Below, piece by piece: positions 10,174 to 18,408 of a stretch of DNA of 64,000 nucleotides. Source of the DNA: Billgrantia gudaonensis (lineage in GTDB: Bacteria > Pseudomonadota > Gammaproteobacteria > Pseudomonadales > Halomonadaceae). Every line of letters begins with the position of its first letter. Position 1 is the stretch's first letter. The position numbers and the translations under genes were made by a program. The DNA is taken from NCBI RefSeq assembly GCF_900100195.1, contig NZ_FNES01000007.1:124001-188000 (forward strand), given 5' to 3'. The notes under the pieces were generated by a model. That model had not been told where the DNA came from and made no database searches. It worked only from the letters and a program-made list of their open reading frames with translations.

Positions 10174-10977
10174 ATGCGTGCACTGACCCATTGGGGCCTG
10201 GCCCTGTCGCTGCTACTGCTGACCGGCACTGTCCAGGCGGGGATGCCCGTCGTGGCGGTGGCATCCTCGCTGCAATTCGCGTTTCCCGAGCTGGTGGCGG
10301 CCTTTCACGACGAAACCGGGCTCGACGTACGCATCAATTACGGCGCATCGGGCAATTTCCGCCGCCAGATTGGCCAGGGGGCACCGTTCGAGCTGTTCCT
10401 GTCCGCCGATGAAGTCAGCATTCTGGCTCTCCATGAGGAGGGCTTCACGGAAGACGAGGGAGTCGTTTACGCCAAGGGTCGTCTGGCGTGGCTGCAACGT
10501 GTCGGACGGGGCGATCTGCCGGCCTCCGATGACCCGCTGGCAGCGGTCCGCCAGGCCATCGCACGCCACTCAGCCGGGGAGGGTCGCCCGCGCCTGGCAC
10601 TGGCCAACCCCGAACATGCCCCCTACGGCATGGCGGCGCGCCAGGCTCTCGAGCACGCCGACCTGTGGGAAGCCAGTGCGCCGCTGCGCGTGATGGGCGA
10701 GAACGTCTCCCAAGCGGCACAGTTCGCGCTCTCCGACGACGCGCGCGGCGGTCTGGTGGCCTACTCGCTAGCCCTGGCACCGACCGTGGCGGAGCGCAGC
10801 GAGCATGTACTGATCCCCGCCGACTGGCATGCCCCGCTGGTCCAGCGCATGGCATTGATCGAGGGCGCCGGCGAGACGGCGCGAGCCTTCTACGCCTGGC
10901 TGCAGGAGCAGGAAGCGCAGGTGATTCTGGCCCGCTATGGATTCAGCGGGCCCGATGCAGAGGGCGATACGCACTGA
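10174..10977 (+). CDS. modA: Molybdate ABC transporter, periplasmic binding protein
   Basis: A 267-residue solute-binding protein with a signal peptide (MRALTHWGLALSLLLLTG...VQA, cleavage near residue 23). The mature protein begins with VVAVASSLQFAFPEL and YGASGNFRRQIGQGAPFELF, the ModA oxyanion-binding loops. LSADEVSILALHEEGF and HAPYGMAARQALE are also ModA-like. ATG 10174 is chosen because the signal peptide begins here. The stop overlaps the modB start by one base. Molybdate uptake supports molybdenum-cofactor enzymes such as xanthine dehydrogenase, in keeping with the purine genes upstream. Tungstate binding cannot be excluded. Confidence 0.9.
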   Translation: MRALTHWGLALSLLLLTGTVQAGMPVVAVASSLQFAFPELVAAFHDETGLDVRINYGASGNFRRQIGQGAPFELFLSADEVSILALHEEGFTEDEGVVYAKGRLAWLQRVGRGDLPASDDPLAAVRQAIARHSAGEGRPRLALANPEHAPYGMAARQALEHADLWEASAPLRVMGENVSQAAQFALSDDARGGLVAYSLALAPTVAERSEHVLIPADWHAPLVQRMALIEGAGETARAFYAWLQEQEAQVILARYGFSGPDAEGDTH

Positions 10978-11645
10978 TGGATTGGACGGCACTTTCGGTC
11001 TCGCTGCGGCTGGCGGCATTCACCTGTCTCTTGCTGTTGCCGGTGGGGTTGCTGCTGGGGCGCTGGCTGGCGCGGGCCCGCTTCCATGCCAAACCGCTGT
11101 GTGAGGCCATCGTGGCCCTGCCCCTGGTGCTACCGCCCACCGTGCTCGGCTTCTACCTGATGATGAGCTTCGGTAGCGAAGCGCCGCTGGGAACGCTGTG
11201 GCAGCGTGTGACCGGAGAGGGACTCAACTTCACCTTCACCGGCATTCTGCTCGCCTCGCTGGTGGCCAACCTGCCGTTCGCCGTGCAGCCCGTGCAGCGC
11301 GCCTTCGAGTCGATTCCCCCCAACCTCCGCGAAGCGGCGTGGTGCAGCGGCCTTTCGCCCTGGCAGACCCTGTGGCGCATCGAGCTGCCGCTGGTGTGGC
11401 CGGGGGTGATCTCGGCGCTGGCGCTCACCTTTGCCCACACCCTGGGTGAGTTCGGTGTCATCCTGATGGTGGGGGGCGCCATCGACGGCGAAACGCGAAC
11501 CCTGGCCATCGCCATCTATGACCGGGTGCAGGCTTTCGACGAAGCCGGAGCGGGGGCGATGTCTGCCATGCTGCTCACGGTCTCTTTCCTGACCATCGGC
11601 GTGGTCTACGGCCTGGCGGGCCGAAGGCGGTGGCGTCGTGGCTGA
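10977..11645 (+). CDS. modB: Molybdate ABC transporter, permease
   Basis: A 222-residue inner-membrane permease with five or six hydrophobic segments, including LRLAAFTCLLLLPVGLLLG at the N terminus and LPLVLPPTVLGFYLM. The ABC-coupling EAA loop reads EAAWCSGLSPWQTLWRIELP, and HTLGEFGVILMVGG is the usual ModB signature. It starts at ATG 10977, overlapping the modA stop by one base, and overlaps modC by eight bases, so modABC is a tightly coupled operon. Confidence 0.92.
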   Translation: MDWTALSVSLRLAAFTCLLLLPVGLLLGRWLARARFHAKPLCEAIVALPLVLPPTVLGFYLMMSFGSEAPLGTLWQRVTGEGLNFTFTGILLASLVANLPFAVQPVQRAFESIPPNLREAAWCSGLSPWQTLWRIELPLVWPGVISALALTFAHTLGEFGVILMVGGAIDGETRTLAIAIYDRVQAFDEAGAGAMSAMLLTVSFLTIGVVYGLAGRRRWRRG

Positions 11646-12777
11646 GCGGCTGACGGGAGGAGAGCGCCTGGCGGTCAGTGTTCGTCAGCCCGGACCGATA
11701 CCGCTGGCGGCGGACTTCCACTGCGCGGCAGGAGAGCTTCTTGCGCTGGTGGGGCCTTCGGGCAGCGGCAAGACCACCCTGCTGCGTGCCATTGCCGGGC
11801 TCTACCGTCCCCTGAATGGCGTGATCGCCTGCAACGGCGAGCGATGGCTCGACACCGGCAGCGGCATCATGTGCCGTCCTCAGCAACGCCGCGTAGGCAT
11901 CGTCTTTCAGGACTATGCGCTATTTCCCCACCTCACCGCGCGCGACAACGTGCGTCTCGCGCTGGGTCATCTCGAGCCGCAGACACGACCGGCACGTGCC
12001 GAACAGTGGCTGGCCCGGGTACGCCTCGATGGGCTCGCCGACCGCTATCCGGTCGAGCTGTCCGGCGGTCAACGCCAGCGCGTGGCCCTGGCGCGAGCCC
12101 TGGCACGCGAGCCGCAGGTGCTGCTGCTGGATGAGCCTTTCTCGGCGGTGGACCAAGTAACCCGGCGGCGCCTGCAGCGCGAACTGGCGCTGCTGCGCGA
12201 GGCAATCCGCATTCCCATCATACTGGTCACCCATGACCTGGATGAGGCAGTAATGCTGGCCGACCGGCTGTGCGTGCTGCACGGCGGCCGCACGTTGCAG
12301 GCCGGTGCCCCGGGGGAGTTGCTGCGCCATCCGGTGAGCCCGGAAGTGGCGCGGTTGCTCGACCGCCATAACGTCTTCGAGGGCGAGGTGGTCAGCGTTG
12401 CGGGGCAACGCTACCTACAGTGGGGCCCCTACCGGCTGGAGGTGGCCGAAGGACTCGAGGCACTGGCCGAAGGGAGCCGGATAGCCTGGTATCTTCCCGA
12501 CTCCGATGTGGTGCTGCATCGGCGCGGTCGTCCCTCGCGCGGGGAGCGCGAGAACCCCGTGACCGGTCAGGTCATCGAAATGGTGGTTCTGGGTGGCATG
12601 ACCTCCATCACCCTGGGCTTCGACCACGGCCGCGAGACGCTGCGTTTCGATATCGCCACCCATGCGGCGCGGCGCAACGGCCTGGCACGCGGTGAGCAGG
12701 CTACGGTATCGCTGCTCGCCGGCGGCATCCATCTGATGCCGGATGTCGACCCGACGATTGACGAGGAGCGGGCATGA
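11638..12777 (+). CDS. modC: Molybdate ABC transporter, ATPase (GTG start)
   Basis: A 379-residue ATP-binding subunit. Walker A is GPSGSGKTTLL (about residue 40), the signature is LSGGQRQRVALARALA and Walker B is VLLLDEPFSAVD. The C-terminal part (about 300-370, NPVTGQVIEMVVLGGMTSI) is a TOBE/MOP-type oxyanion-sensing domain typical of ModC. The start is GTG at 11638, eight bases inside modB; no ATG with a good ribosome site is near. The stop overlaps the next gene by ATGA. Confidence 0.92.
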   Translation: MAERLTGGERLAVSVRQPGPIPLAADFHCAAGELLALVGPSGSGKTTLLRAIAGLYRPLNGVIACNGERWLDTGSGIMCRPQQRRVGIVFQDYALFPHLTARDNVRLALGHLEPQTRPARAEQWLARVRLDGLADRYPVELSGGQRQRVALARALAREPQVLLLDEPFSAVDQVTRRRLQRELALLREAIRIPIILVTHDLDEAVMLADRLCVLHGGRTLQAGAPGELLRHPVSPEVARLLDRHNVFEGEVVSVAGQRYLQWGPYRLEVAEGLEALAEGSRIAWYLPDSDVVLHRRGRPSRGERENPVTGQVIEMVVLGGMTSITLGFDHGRETLRFDIATHAARRNGLARGEQATVSLLAGGIHLMPDVDPTIDEERA

Positions 12778-13307
12778 GCGAAAGCGTCCAACGGCGCGGT
12801 GCCGGCCGCCGGTATTGGCCGGTTGCCGCTGTCTGGCTGATGGCGGTGGCCATGAGCGTGTCGGCCGCGTCGGTGACCTTCGAGCGCGTGCCGCTGGTCA
12901 TCCATGCCGGCGCAACGCAGCACCGCCTGACGGTGGAGGTGGCACGCACCCCGGCCCAGCGCAGCCGTGGGCTGATGGCACGCGATTCGCTGGCCGATGA
13001 TGCCGGCATGCTGTTCTCCTATGACCGGCTTCAGCCGCCTTGGGGCAGCTTCTGGATGTATCGCACGCGCATCGCGCTGGATATCGCCTTCCTCGACGCC
13101 GAGGGGCGCATCGCCGCCATCCACACCATGCAGCCCTGCGACTCCAGCGATCCCGGCGACTGCCCGAGCACTAGGGCTGGCGTCCCTTACCGGGCCGCGT
13201 TGGAGGTCAACGCCGGCTACTTTGCCGAACGCGGCATCGAAATCGGCGACTGCGTTGCCTGGGCCGGCCAGGACGACGGCTGCGCGGCCGAGCCAGTGCG
13301 TGACTGA
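12774..13307 (+). CDS. Secreted DUF192 protein
   Basis: A 177-residue protein with an N-terminal hydrophobic segment (about residues 16-35, WPVAAVWLMAVAMSVSAASV) that looks like a signal peptide or anchor. A DUF192 domain follows: VEVARTPAQRSRGLMARDSL, GMLFSYDRLQPPWGSFWMYR and ALEVNAGYFAERGI. The molecular role of DUF192 is not established. ATGA overlap with modC makes it the fourth gene of the mod operon. Its two C-terminal cysteine pairs (CDSSDPGDC, and the cysteines of GDCVAWAGQDDGC) could form disulfides in the periplasm. It ends eight bases before the convergent EamA gene. Confidence 0.8.
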   Translation: MSESVQRRGAGRRYWPVAAVWLMAVAMSVSAASVTFERVPLVIHAGATQHRLTVEVARTPAQRSRGLMARDSLADDAGMLFSYDRLQPPWGSFWMYRTRIALDIAFLDAEGRIAAIHTMQPCDSSDPGDCPSTRAGVPYRAALEVNAGYFAERGIEIGDCVAWAGQDDGCAAEPVRD

Positions 13308-13315
13308 AGGGGCGT

Positions 13316-14194
13316 TCACGCTCCGTCGTTCTCTGCGGTCGGTGGTTGCCGACGCCCTAGGCGCACCACGATCAGCGCCAGACCGGCGACCACCAGGGCG
13401 CCGCCGGTGAGCTTGTGCGGGTCGAGCGTTTCACCGAGCAGCAGTGCTCCGAGCAACACCGCGCCCACCGGCACCAGCAGGCTGAGCGGTGCCAGGCGGT
13501 TGACCGGATGACGGCGCAGCAGGCCATACCACAGGCCATAGGCAGCTATCGAAGACATCACAGCGGTATAGAAGACGGCACCCCAGCCCAGCCAACCGGC
13601 CTGGGCGAGGGCATCGAGCTGCCCCCGTTCGAACCACCAGGATCCCAGCGCTACCTGCGGAACGGCCAATAGCGCCACCCAGCCGGCCAGTGCCATCGGT
13701 GCCAACGGTGGCCCATGCTTGATCAGCAGCTGTGATACCGCCCAGCCCATGGCGCTAGTCAGTAGCAGCACCAGAGGCAGTGCCGAGGGCAGGCTGGGTC
13801 CGCCGGAGAGCACCGCCACCCCGCCGAAGGAGAGTGCCAGTCCTGCCACGCGGCGGACGTCCAGGCGTTCGCCGAGGAAAACCACGGCCAGCAAAGTGGC
13901 GAAGGGGGTGCCCATCTGCACAAGCAGGGCACCGGTTCCGGCTTCCGCCTGGCCCAGGCCGATGAACAACAGGGCAAAATGCAGCGTGCCGAAGGTCACC
14001 GAGAGCAGGGCCAGGAAGGGGAGTTGATGGCGGGCCACCGGGTGGAAGGGCACCAGCAGGGCGGCCACCAGCGCAAAGCGCAGGGTCGTGAGCATCAGCG
14101 GTGGCAGTTCCGTAACGCCGAGCTTGATGACGATGATGTTGAGGGCCCAGAGCGTGACGACCAACAGGCCCAGCAGCAGGTCGCGTGGTGGCAC
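13316..14194 (-). CDS. EamA-family (DMT) inner-membrane exporter
   Basis: A 292-residue protein with about ten hydrophobic segments in two repeated halves, the drug/metabolite transporter layout. The N terminus is LLGLLVVTLWALNIIVIKLG, and the second half begins near residue 145 with LLLTSAMGWAVSQLLIKHG. Family members export amino acids or other metabolites; RhtA/EamA-like amino-acid efflux is the usual guess, but the substrate cannot be read here. It is transcribed convergently with the mod operon and divergently from the DctPQM genes. Confidence 0.85.
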   Translation of the reverse strand: MPPRDLLLGLLVVTLWALNIIVIKLGVTELPPLMLTTLRFALVAALLVPFHPVARHQLPFLALLSVTFGTLHFALLFIGLGQAEAGTGALLVQMGTPFATLLAVVFLGERLDVRRVAGLALSFGGVAVLSGGPSLPSALPLVLLLTSAMGWAVSQLLIKHGPPLAPMALAGWVALLAVPQVALGSWWFERGQLDALAQAGWLGWGAVFYTAVMSSIAAYGLWYGLLRRHPVNRLAPLSLLVPVGAVLLGALLLGETLDPHKLTGGALVVAGLALIVVRLGRRQPPTAENDGA

Positions 14195-14362
14195 GTGACA
14201 GCCTTCCTTCCCCTGACATGGCGCCGTGAGGGTAGCAGGAAGGCCACCCTTCCGTCGCGATATCCGTTATCGGGCTATCATTCAACGCCGCGCTTCGTAG
14301 AATAGGGAGAGCCGCCTCGCTGCACCTTGCCGCGTCGAGCCAGGCTTCGAAAACCATAACGA

Positions 14363-14379
14363 GCGGTCGAATCGACCGC
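14363..14379. promoter_or_regulatory. Perfect inverted repeat GCGGTCGA-A-TCGACCGC upstream of dctP
   Basis: An 8-bp perfect inverted repeat with a one-base centre lies 22 bases before the TRAP operon start. A possible -10 (TAGAAT, 14298-14303) lies upstream with only a weak -35. The repeat is a likely operator, or a leader hairpin near the ribosome site. Confidence 0.5.
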
Positions 14380-14400
14380 CCCTGCTGTCAAGGACACGTC

Positions 14401-15411
14401 ATGATTGCGACACGCCGACTCACCCGAATCGCCGCCGCACTGGCCGGTGCCGCCGTGCTCACCACGGCACTCTCCGCCCAGGCGCGCGAACTCTCCGTTT
14501 CCACCGTGCTGCCCGATGCCTTTCCCTGGGGGCAGGCGGCCGAGAAGTGGGCCGAACTGGTCGAAGAGCGCACCGAGGGGCGTCTAACGCTGCGCGTCTA
14601 CCCCAACTCCCAACTGGTCAACGGCGACCAGACCCGGGAATTCTCCGCCATGCGATCCGGGCTGATCGACGCGGCCGTGGGGTCGACCATCAACTGGTCG
14701 CCCCAGGTGCCACAGCTCAACCTCTTCTCGCTGCCCTTCTTCATGCCCGACGTAGAGGCCGTGGATGCCGTGACTGGCGGCGAAGCCGGCGAAATGGTCT
14801 TCGAGGCCATCGAGTCGCGTGGGGTGGTGCCGCTGGCCTGGGGTGAGAACGGTTTCCGCCAGCTCTCCAATTCCCAAGGGCCCATCGACGAGCCGGCCGA
14901 TCTCGAGGGGTTGAAGATCCGCGTGGTGGGTTCGCCGCTGTTCCAGGACACCTTCACGGCGCTGGGCGCCGACCCCACTCAGATGAGCTGGGCCGACGCC
15001 AAGCCGGCGTTGACCACCGGCGCCGTGGACGGCCAGGAAAACCCGTTGTCGGTGTTCGACGTGGCGCGCATCGATCAGGTGGGCCAGGAGTACCTGACGC
15101 TGTGGAACTACATGAACGATCCACTGGTGTTTGCCGTCAACCAGCAGGTGTGGGACAGCCTCTCCGAGGAAGACCGCAGCGTGCTGCGCGAGACGGCCGT
15201 CGAGGCCGGTGAGTGGGAGATCGCCATGACTCGCGAGGAGGAGAGCGAACGCCTGGCCGCCATTCAGGAGCGTGGCGTGGAGGTCACGGAGCTCACCGAG
15301 GCGCAGCATCAGGCCTTCGTCGAGGCGACCGCCGACGTTCATGAGGAGTGGACCTCGCGCATCGGCGAGGAGCTCGTCGACACTGCCCGCGAGGCCATCG
15401 AGGCGCGCTGA
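14401..15411 (+). CDS. dctP: TRAP transporter substrate-binding protein (DctP family)
   Basis: A 336-residue periplasmic protein with a signal peptide ending near AQA-RELSVST (about residue 28). DctP family features include LVNGDQTREFSAMRSGLIDA, LNLFSLPFFM, GLKIRVVGSPLFQDTFTALG with the conserved carboxylate-binding arginine, and WADAKPALTTGAVDGQENPL. The substrate is probably an organic acid but cannot be named. It heads a three-gene operon with dctQ (6 bases downstream) and dctM. A palindrome upstream (14363-14379) may be the control site. Confidence 0.9.
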   Translation: MIATRRLTRIAAALAGAAVLTTALSAQARELSVSTVLPDAFPWGQAAEKWAELVEERTEGRLTLRVYPNSQLVNGDQTREFSAMRSGLIDAAVGSTINWSPQVPQLNLFSLPFFMPDVEAVDAVTGGEAGEMVFEAIESRGVVPLAWGENGFRQLSNSQGPIDEPADLEGLKIRVVGSPLFQDTFTALGADPTQMSWADAKPALTTGAVDGQENPLSVFDVARIDQVGQEYLTLWNYMNDPLVFAVNQQVWDSLSEEDRSVLRETAVEAGEWEIAMTREEESERLAAIQERGVEVTELTEAQHQAFVEATADVHEEWTSRIGEELVDTAREAIEAR

Positions 15412-15417
15412 TCCCTC

Positions 15418-15897
15418 ATGAAACCATCTCCCGATGCGCGCCCTGAGCGCTGGCTAGGCGCCCTGGCCCTGGTGGTCATTGCGCTGATCAGCCTGGGTAA
15501 CGTGATCACCCGCTATCTCACCGGGGGCTCCTTCGCCTTTACCGAGGAGCTCTCGGTGTTCCTGCTGGTGGTGCTCACCTTTGCCGGTGCTGCCGTGGCA
15601 CTGCGCCGCAATGGGCATATCCGCATTGGCTTGCTGGAACGCGCTCTGCCTGGTGCACCGCGGCGGGTGCTGATTCTCTTCCAGGGGCTGTGTGGCGTTG
15701 CGGTGCTGGGCCTGATCACCTGGTTCGGTGCTCGCATGGCGTGGCAGGAGTACCATTGGGAGTCGTTGTCGCCGGGATTGGGAGTGCCGCAGTGGTGGTA
15801 TCTGGTGTGGCTGCCGCTGCTCTCGGCGGTGATGCTGGTGCGCCAGGTGCAGCAGACTCGCGACCGCCTGACGGGGAGGCTCGAGGATGAGCCCTGA
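15418..15897 (+). CDS. dctQ: TRAP transporter small permease (DctQ family)
   Basis: A 159-residue membrane protein with four hydrophobic segments (WLGALALVVIALISLGNVI, ELSVFLLVVLTFAGAAVAL, VLILFQGLCGVAVLGLITW and WWYLVWLPLLSAVMLV), the usual DctQ topology. TRYLTGGSFAFTEELSVFL matches the conserved first loop. It overlaps the dctM start by 11 bases, so translation is probably coupled and the two form the membrane complex. Confidence 0.9.
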   Translation: MKPSPDARPERWLGALALVVIALISLGNVITRYLTGGSFAFTEELSVFLLVVLTFAGAAVALRRNGHIRIGLLERALPGAPRRVLILFQGLCGVAVLGLITWFGARMAWQEYHWESLSPGLGVPQWWYLVWLPLLSAVMLVRQVQQTRDRLTGRLEDEP

Positions 15898-17191
15898 CCT
15901 GTGGATGCTGCTGGCCTTCGCCGGCCTGCTGATCGTTGGCGTGCCGGTGGCTTTCTCGCTGGCGCTGGCCGGGGTCGTGGGCATCCTCACCGGGCTGTCG
16001 CCGGCGATGCTCGCCACCCTGGGCACCAACACTTACAACAGCATTGCCAAGTATCCGTTGATCGCCATCCCGCTGTTCATCATGACCGGGCTGATCTTCG
16101 AGCGCGCGGGTGTCGCCGCGCGGCTGGTGCGCTTCGCCCAGGCGCTGATCGGCCCGCGACACGGGGGGCTCGCCCTGGTGGCGGTGCTGGTGTGCATGAT
16201 CATGGGCGGCATGAGTGGCTCCGGGCCGGCGGATGCCGCCGCGGTGGCCATGGTGATGCTGCCCAGCATGACCAGGGCCGGTTATCCCCGGCCCTTCTCG
16301 GCGACGCTGATCGCTGCCTCGGCCTCCACTGCGATTCTGATTCCGCCCTCGGTGGCATTGATCCTCTACTCCATCGTGGTGCCGGGGGTCGACTTGCGGG
16401 CCTTGTTCGCTGCGGGGCTCTTTCCCGGCGTCTTGGCCGGCCTGGCGCTGCTGGTGCCGGCGTTGCTGGTGTCGAAGCGCTACGGATGGGAGGGCGGCAC
16501 GCCGGTGGAGGGTGCCGAACGTCTCGAGGTAGGAGCGACCTTCAAGCAGGCATTGCCGGCGCTGTTCGCGCCGGTGCTGATACTCGGTGGGCTGCGCTCG
16601 GGGCTCTTCACGCCCACCGAAGCGGCGGTGGTGGCGGTGGCTTACGGGGCCCTGGTGGGGCTCTTCCTGACGCGAGAGATTACGCTGCGCGACCTATGGG
16701 AGTTGTTCGGCGAGGCGGCGGTGATCGCCGGGGTGGTGATGCTGATCATCACCCTGGCCGGTATCTTCGCCTGGGCCGGCACCATGCTCGGCACCTTCCG
16801 TCATCTGGCGGAGTGGATCATCGCTCTCACCGACAACGGTACCCTGCTGCTGGTGCTGATCATGCTGGCGGTGCTGGCCGCCGGGATGGTGCTCGATGCC
16901 ATCTCCATCTACCTGATCATGATGCCGATCCTGGTTCCGGTGATGCAGCACTTCGCTTGGAACCCGGTGTGGTTCGGCATCTTGCTGGCGATGAACATTG
17001 CCATCGGGCAGTTCACACCGCCGGTGGCGGTCAACCTGATGGTGACCACCGAAGTGGCGAAGATTCGCCTCGAGCAGACTCTGGGCTGGGCGCTGCTCTT
17101 CGTGGTGGCCATGGCCTCGGCCTTGGCGGTGGTGGCTATCTTCCCGGAAATCGCTCTGTGGTTGCCCAGGGTGCTCGGCTATAACGTTTAG
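15887..17191 (+). CDS. dctM: TRAP transporter large permease (DctM family)
   Basis: A 434-residue, highly hydrophobic protein with about twelve transmembrane segments. DctM signatures include GVPVAFSLALAGVVGI, IAIPLFIMTGLIFERAG, GGMSGSGPADAAAVAMVMLP near residue 105, LIPPSVALILYSIV, and FTPPVAVNLMVTTEVA near the C terminus. It couples sodium or proton flow to solute import together with DctP and DctQ. An imperfect hairpin at 17200-17243 follows and probably ends transcription against the convergent macrodomain gene. Confidence 0.92.
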   Translation: MSPDLWMLLAFAGLLIVGVPVAFSLALAGVVGILTGLSPAMLATLGTNTYNSIAKYPLIAIPLFIMTGLIFERAGVAARLVRFAQALIGPRHGGLALVAVLVCMIMGGMSGSGPADAAAVAMVMLPSMTRAGYPRPFSATLIAASASTAILIPPSVALILYSIVVPGVDLRALFAAGLFPGVLAGLALLVPALLVSKRYGWEGGTPVEGAERLEVGATFKQALPALFAPVLILGGLRSGLFTPTEAAVVAVAYGALVGLFLTREITLRDLWELFGEAAVIAGVVMLIITLAGIFAWAGTMLGTFRHLAEWIIALTDNGTLLLVLIMLAVLAAGMVLDAISIYLIMMPILVPVMQHFAWNPVWFGILLAMNIAIGQFTPPVAVNLMVTTEVAKIRLEQTLGWALLFVVAMASALAVVAIFPEIALWLPRVLGYNV

Positions 17192-17199
17192 ACTGGCTG

Positions 17200-17243
17200 C
17201 GGGCTGCGGCGCCCGCCGTCTTGAGCTCGAGGCCCGTAGCCCG
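17200..17243. terminator. Hairpin between convergent dctM and macrodomain genes
   Basis: CGGGCTGCGG (17200-17209) pairs with CCGTAGCCCG (17234-17243) with one G-T type mismatch; no long T run follows. Two GGCTGCG heptamers (17195-17208) resemble the unit of the tandem array at 57244-57306, hinting at a shared element. Confidence 0.45.
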
Positions 17244-17249
17244 TGGCTG

Positions 17250-17783
17250 TCAGGTTCTGGGCTTGAGACTTTCAAGGGTGTGTTGAAAGAGGTCGTGGCT
17301 GGCGGCGTCGAAGAGCACGAAGCGCACCCGTTCGACGTGCGGGCAGGTCGGTAGCGTCTGGACCACCGTGGCCAGCGCAATGCGTGCGGCTTCCGCAGCG
17401 GGATAGCCGAAGGCGCCGGCAGAAAGGGCCGGAAAGCCGAGGCGACGTATCTCATGGGTTTCGGCCAGTTCGAGGGCATGGCGGTAGCAGGCGGCCAGCA
17501 GTTCGTCGGCCGGTTCGTCGACACCGTAGACGGGCCCCAAGCAGTGGATCACGTAGCGGTTGGGTAGCTCGAAACCCTCGGTGAGTACCGCCTGGCCGGG
17601 CTTGATGGGAGCCAGAGGGCGGCAGGCACTATCGAGTGCCGGGCCAGCGGCACGATGCAGCGCGCCGGCTACGCCGCCGCCGGGGCGAAGTTCCGCATTG
17701 GCGGCATTGACCACGGCTTCCAGGTCCGGCTGATTGGCGATATCGCCTTGTCGGCATTCAATGCGCGCATTCAAGTTCGGCAT
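17250..17783 (-). CDS. Macrodomain ADP-ribose-binding hydrolase
   Basis: A 177-residue single macrodomain, close in size to E. coli YmdB. The ligand loops are visible: VVNAANAELRPGGGVAGALH (residues about 23-42) and LSAGAFGYPAAEAARIA near 120. Such proteins remove O-acetyl-ADP-ribose or ADP-ribose from proteins; YmdB-type members also modulate RNase III. It is divergent from the DUF2798 gene, with a 14-bp palindrome between them at 17845-17858. Confidence 0.9.
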   Translation of the reverse strand: MPNLNARIECRQGDIANQPDLEAVVNAANAELRPGGGVAGALHRAAGPALDSACRPLAPIKPGQAVLTEGFELPNRYVIHCLGPVYGVDEPADELLAACYRHALELAETHEIRRLGFPALSAGAFGYPAAEAARIALATVVQTLPTCPHVERVRFVLFDAASHDLFQHTLESLKPRT

Positions 17784-17844
17784 GCGTCCTCCCCATTTTC
17801 CGGCAAGTCGCTGAATTCAGTGTGGTCATGCTCGGCTCACCCTT

Positions 17845-17858
17845 CAAGGTCGACCTTG
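17845..17858. promoter_or_regulatory. Perfect 14-bp palindrome CAAGGTCGACCTTG
   Basis: This palindrome lies in the divergent gap between the macrodomain gene (start 17783) and the DUF2798 gene (start 17960), close to a TATAAT hexamer at 17905-17910. It is a good operator candidate; no regulator is obvious nearby. Confidence 0.5.
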
Positions 17859-17959
17859 CCGCGACAGGATGGCGCGCCCCTCTGGTGGTGATCTTCCCGT
17901 CCGGTATAATTGCTATTCCGTTATAAGCTAATTCTTTTTTGTTGCTTTGGGAGTGGTCG

Positions 17960-18193
17960 ATGATTCCTGCGCGCTTCGCTCCGCTGCTCTTTTCCGTACT
18001 GATGTCGATCTACATGGTCACTCTGATGACCATGGTGATCACCTGGGTCAATACTGGCCTGGGAGAAGGGTTCCTGGGTCGCTGGTGGCGTGCTTTCTAT
18101 ATCGCCTGGCCGGTGGCCTTCGCGCTGATCTGGATCGGTGCACCACGCCTACAGCGGCTGGTCGGCAAGCTGGTTCGGCGGCAGGTTCAATGA
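17960..18193 (+). CDS. Small DUF2798 membrane protein
   Basis: A 77-residue protein with two transmembrane helices (FAPLLFSVLMSIYMVTLMTM and AFYIAWPVAFALIWIG) and a basic tail, matching the small DUF2798 family of unknown function. I start at ATG 17960, where family members begin with MIPARFAPLLFS-like sequence; an upstream ATG at 17939 is possible. TATAAT at 17905 may be its -10. Confidence 0.78.
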   Translation: MIPARFAPLLFSVLMSIYMVTLMTMVITWVNTGLGEGFLGRWWRAFYIAWPVAFALIWIGAPRLQRLVGKLVRRQVQ

Positions 18194-18408
18194 TCGTCGG
18201 CGAACGATTGGATTGTTGCAGTTGCTGTTGCTTTGCGTGACATTCGTTGCAAATCGCTGCAGAAGCTTGCAACTAGCCCGCCAAGCCAGTACCAATAGTC
18301 ACCCCCGAAAAGACCACGGCTTATCGAGTGCTGATCCGGCGACTCGGTCGTGGGTGTCGTCATGCTGTCGGCGCCCCCGGCATGCCGTGTCAGTAGCTAG
18401 GAGGTGGC
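18194..18408 (+). other. Leader region before the radical SAM gene
   Basis: No coding potential is visible. It contains GCTGATCCGGCGAC near 18331, identical to part of the palindromic-repeat arm in copies 1 and 2, so it may hold a decayed half-copy. The palindrome CGGCATGCCG is at 18378-18387, and a near-perfect ribosome site AGGAGG is at 18399-18404. Confidence 0.4.
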
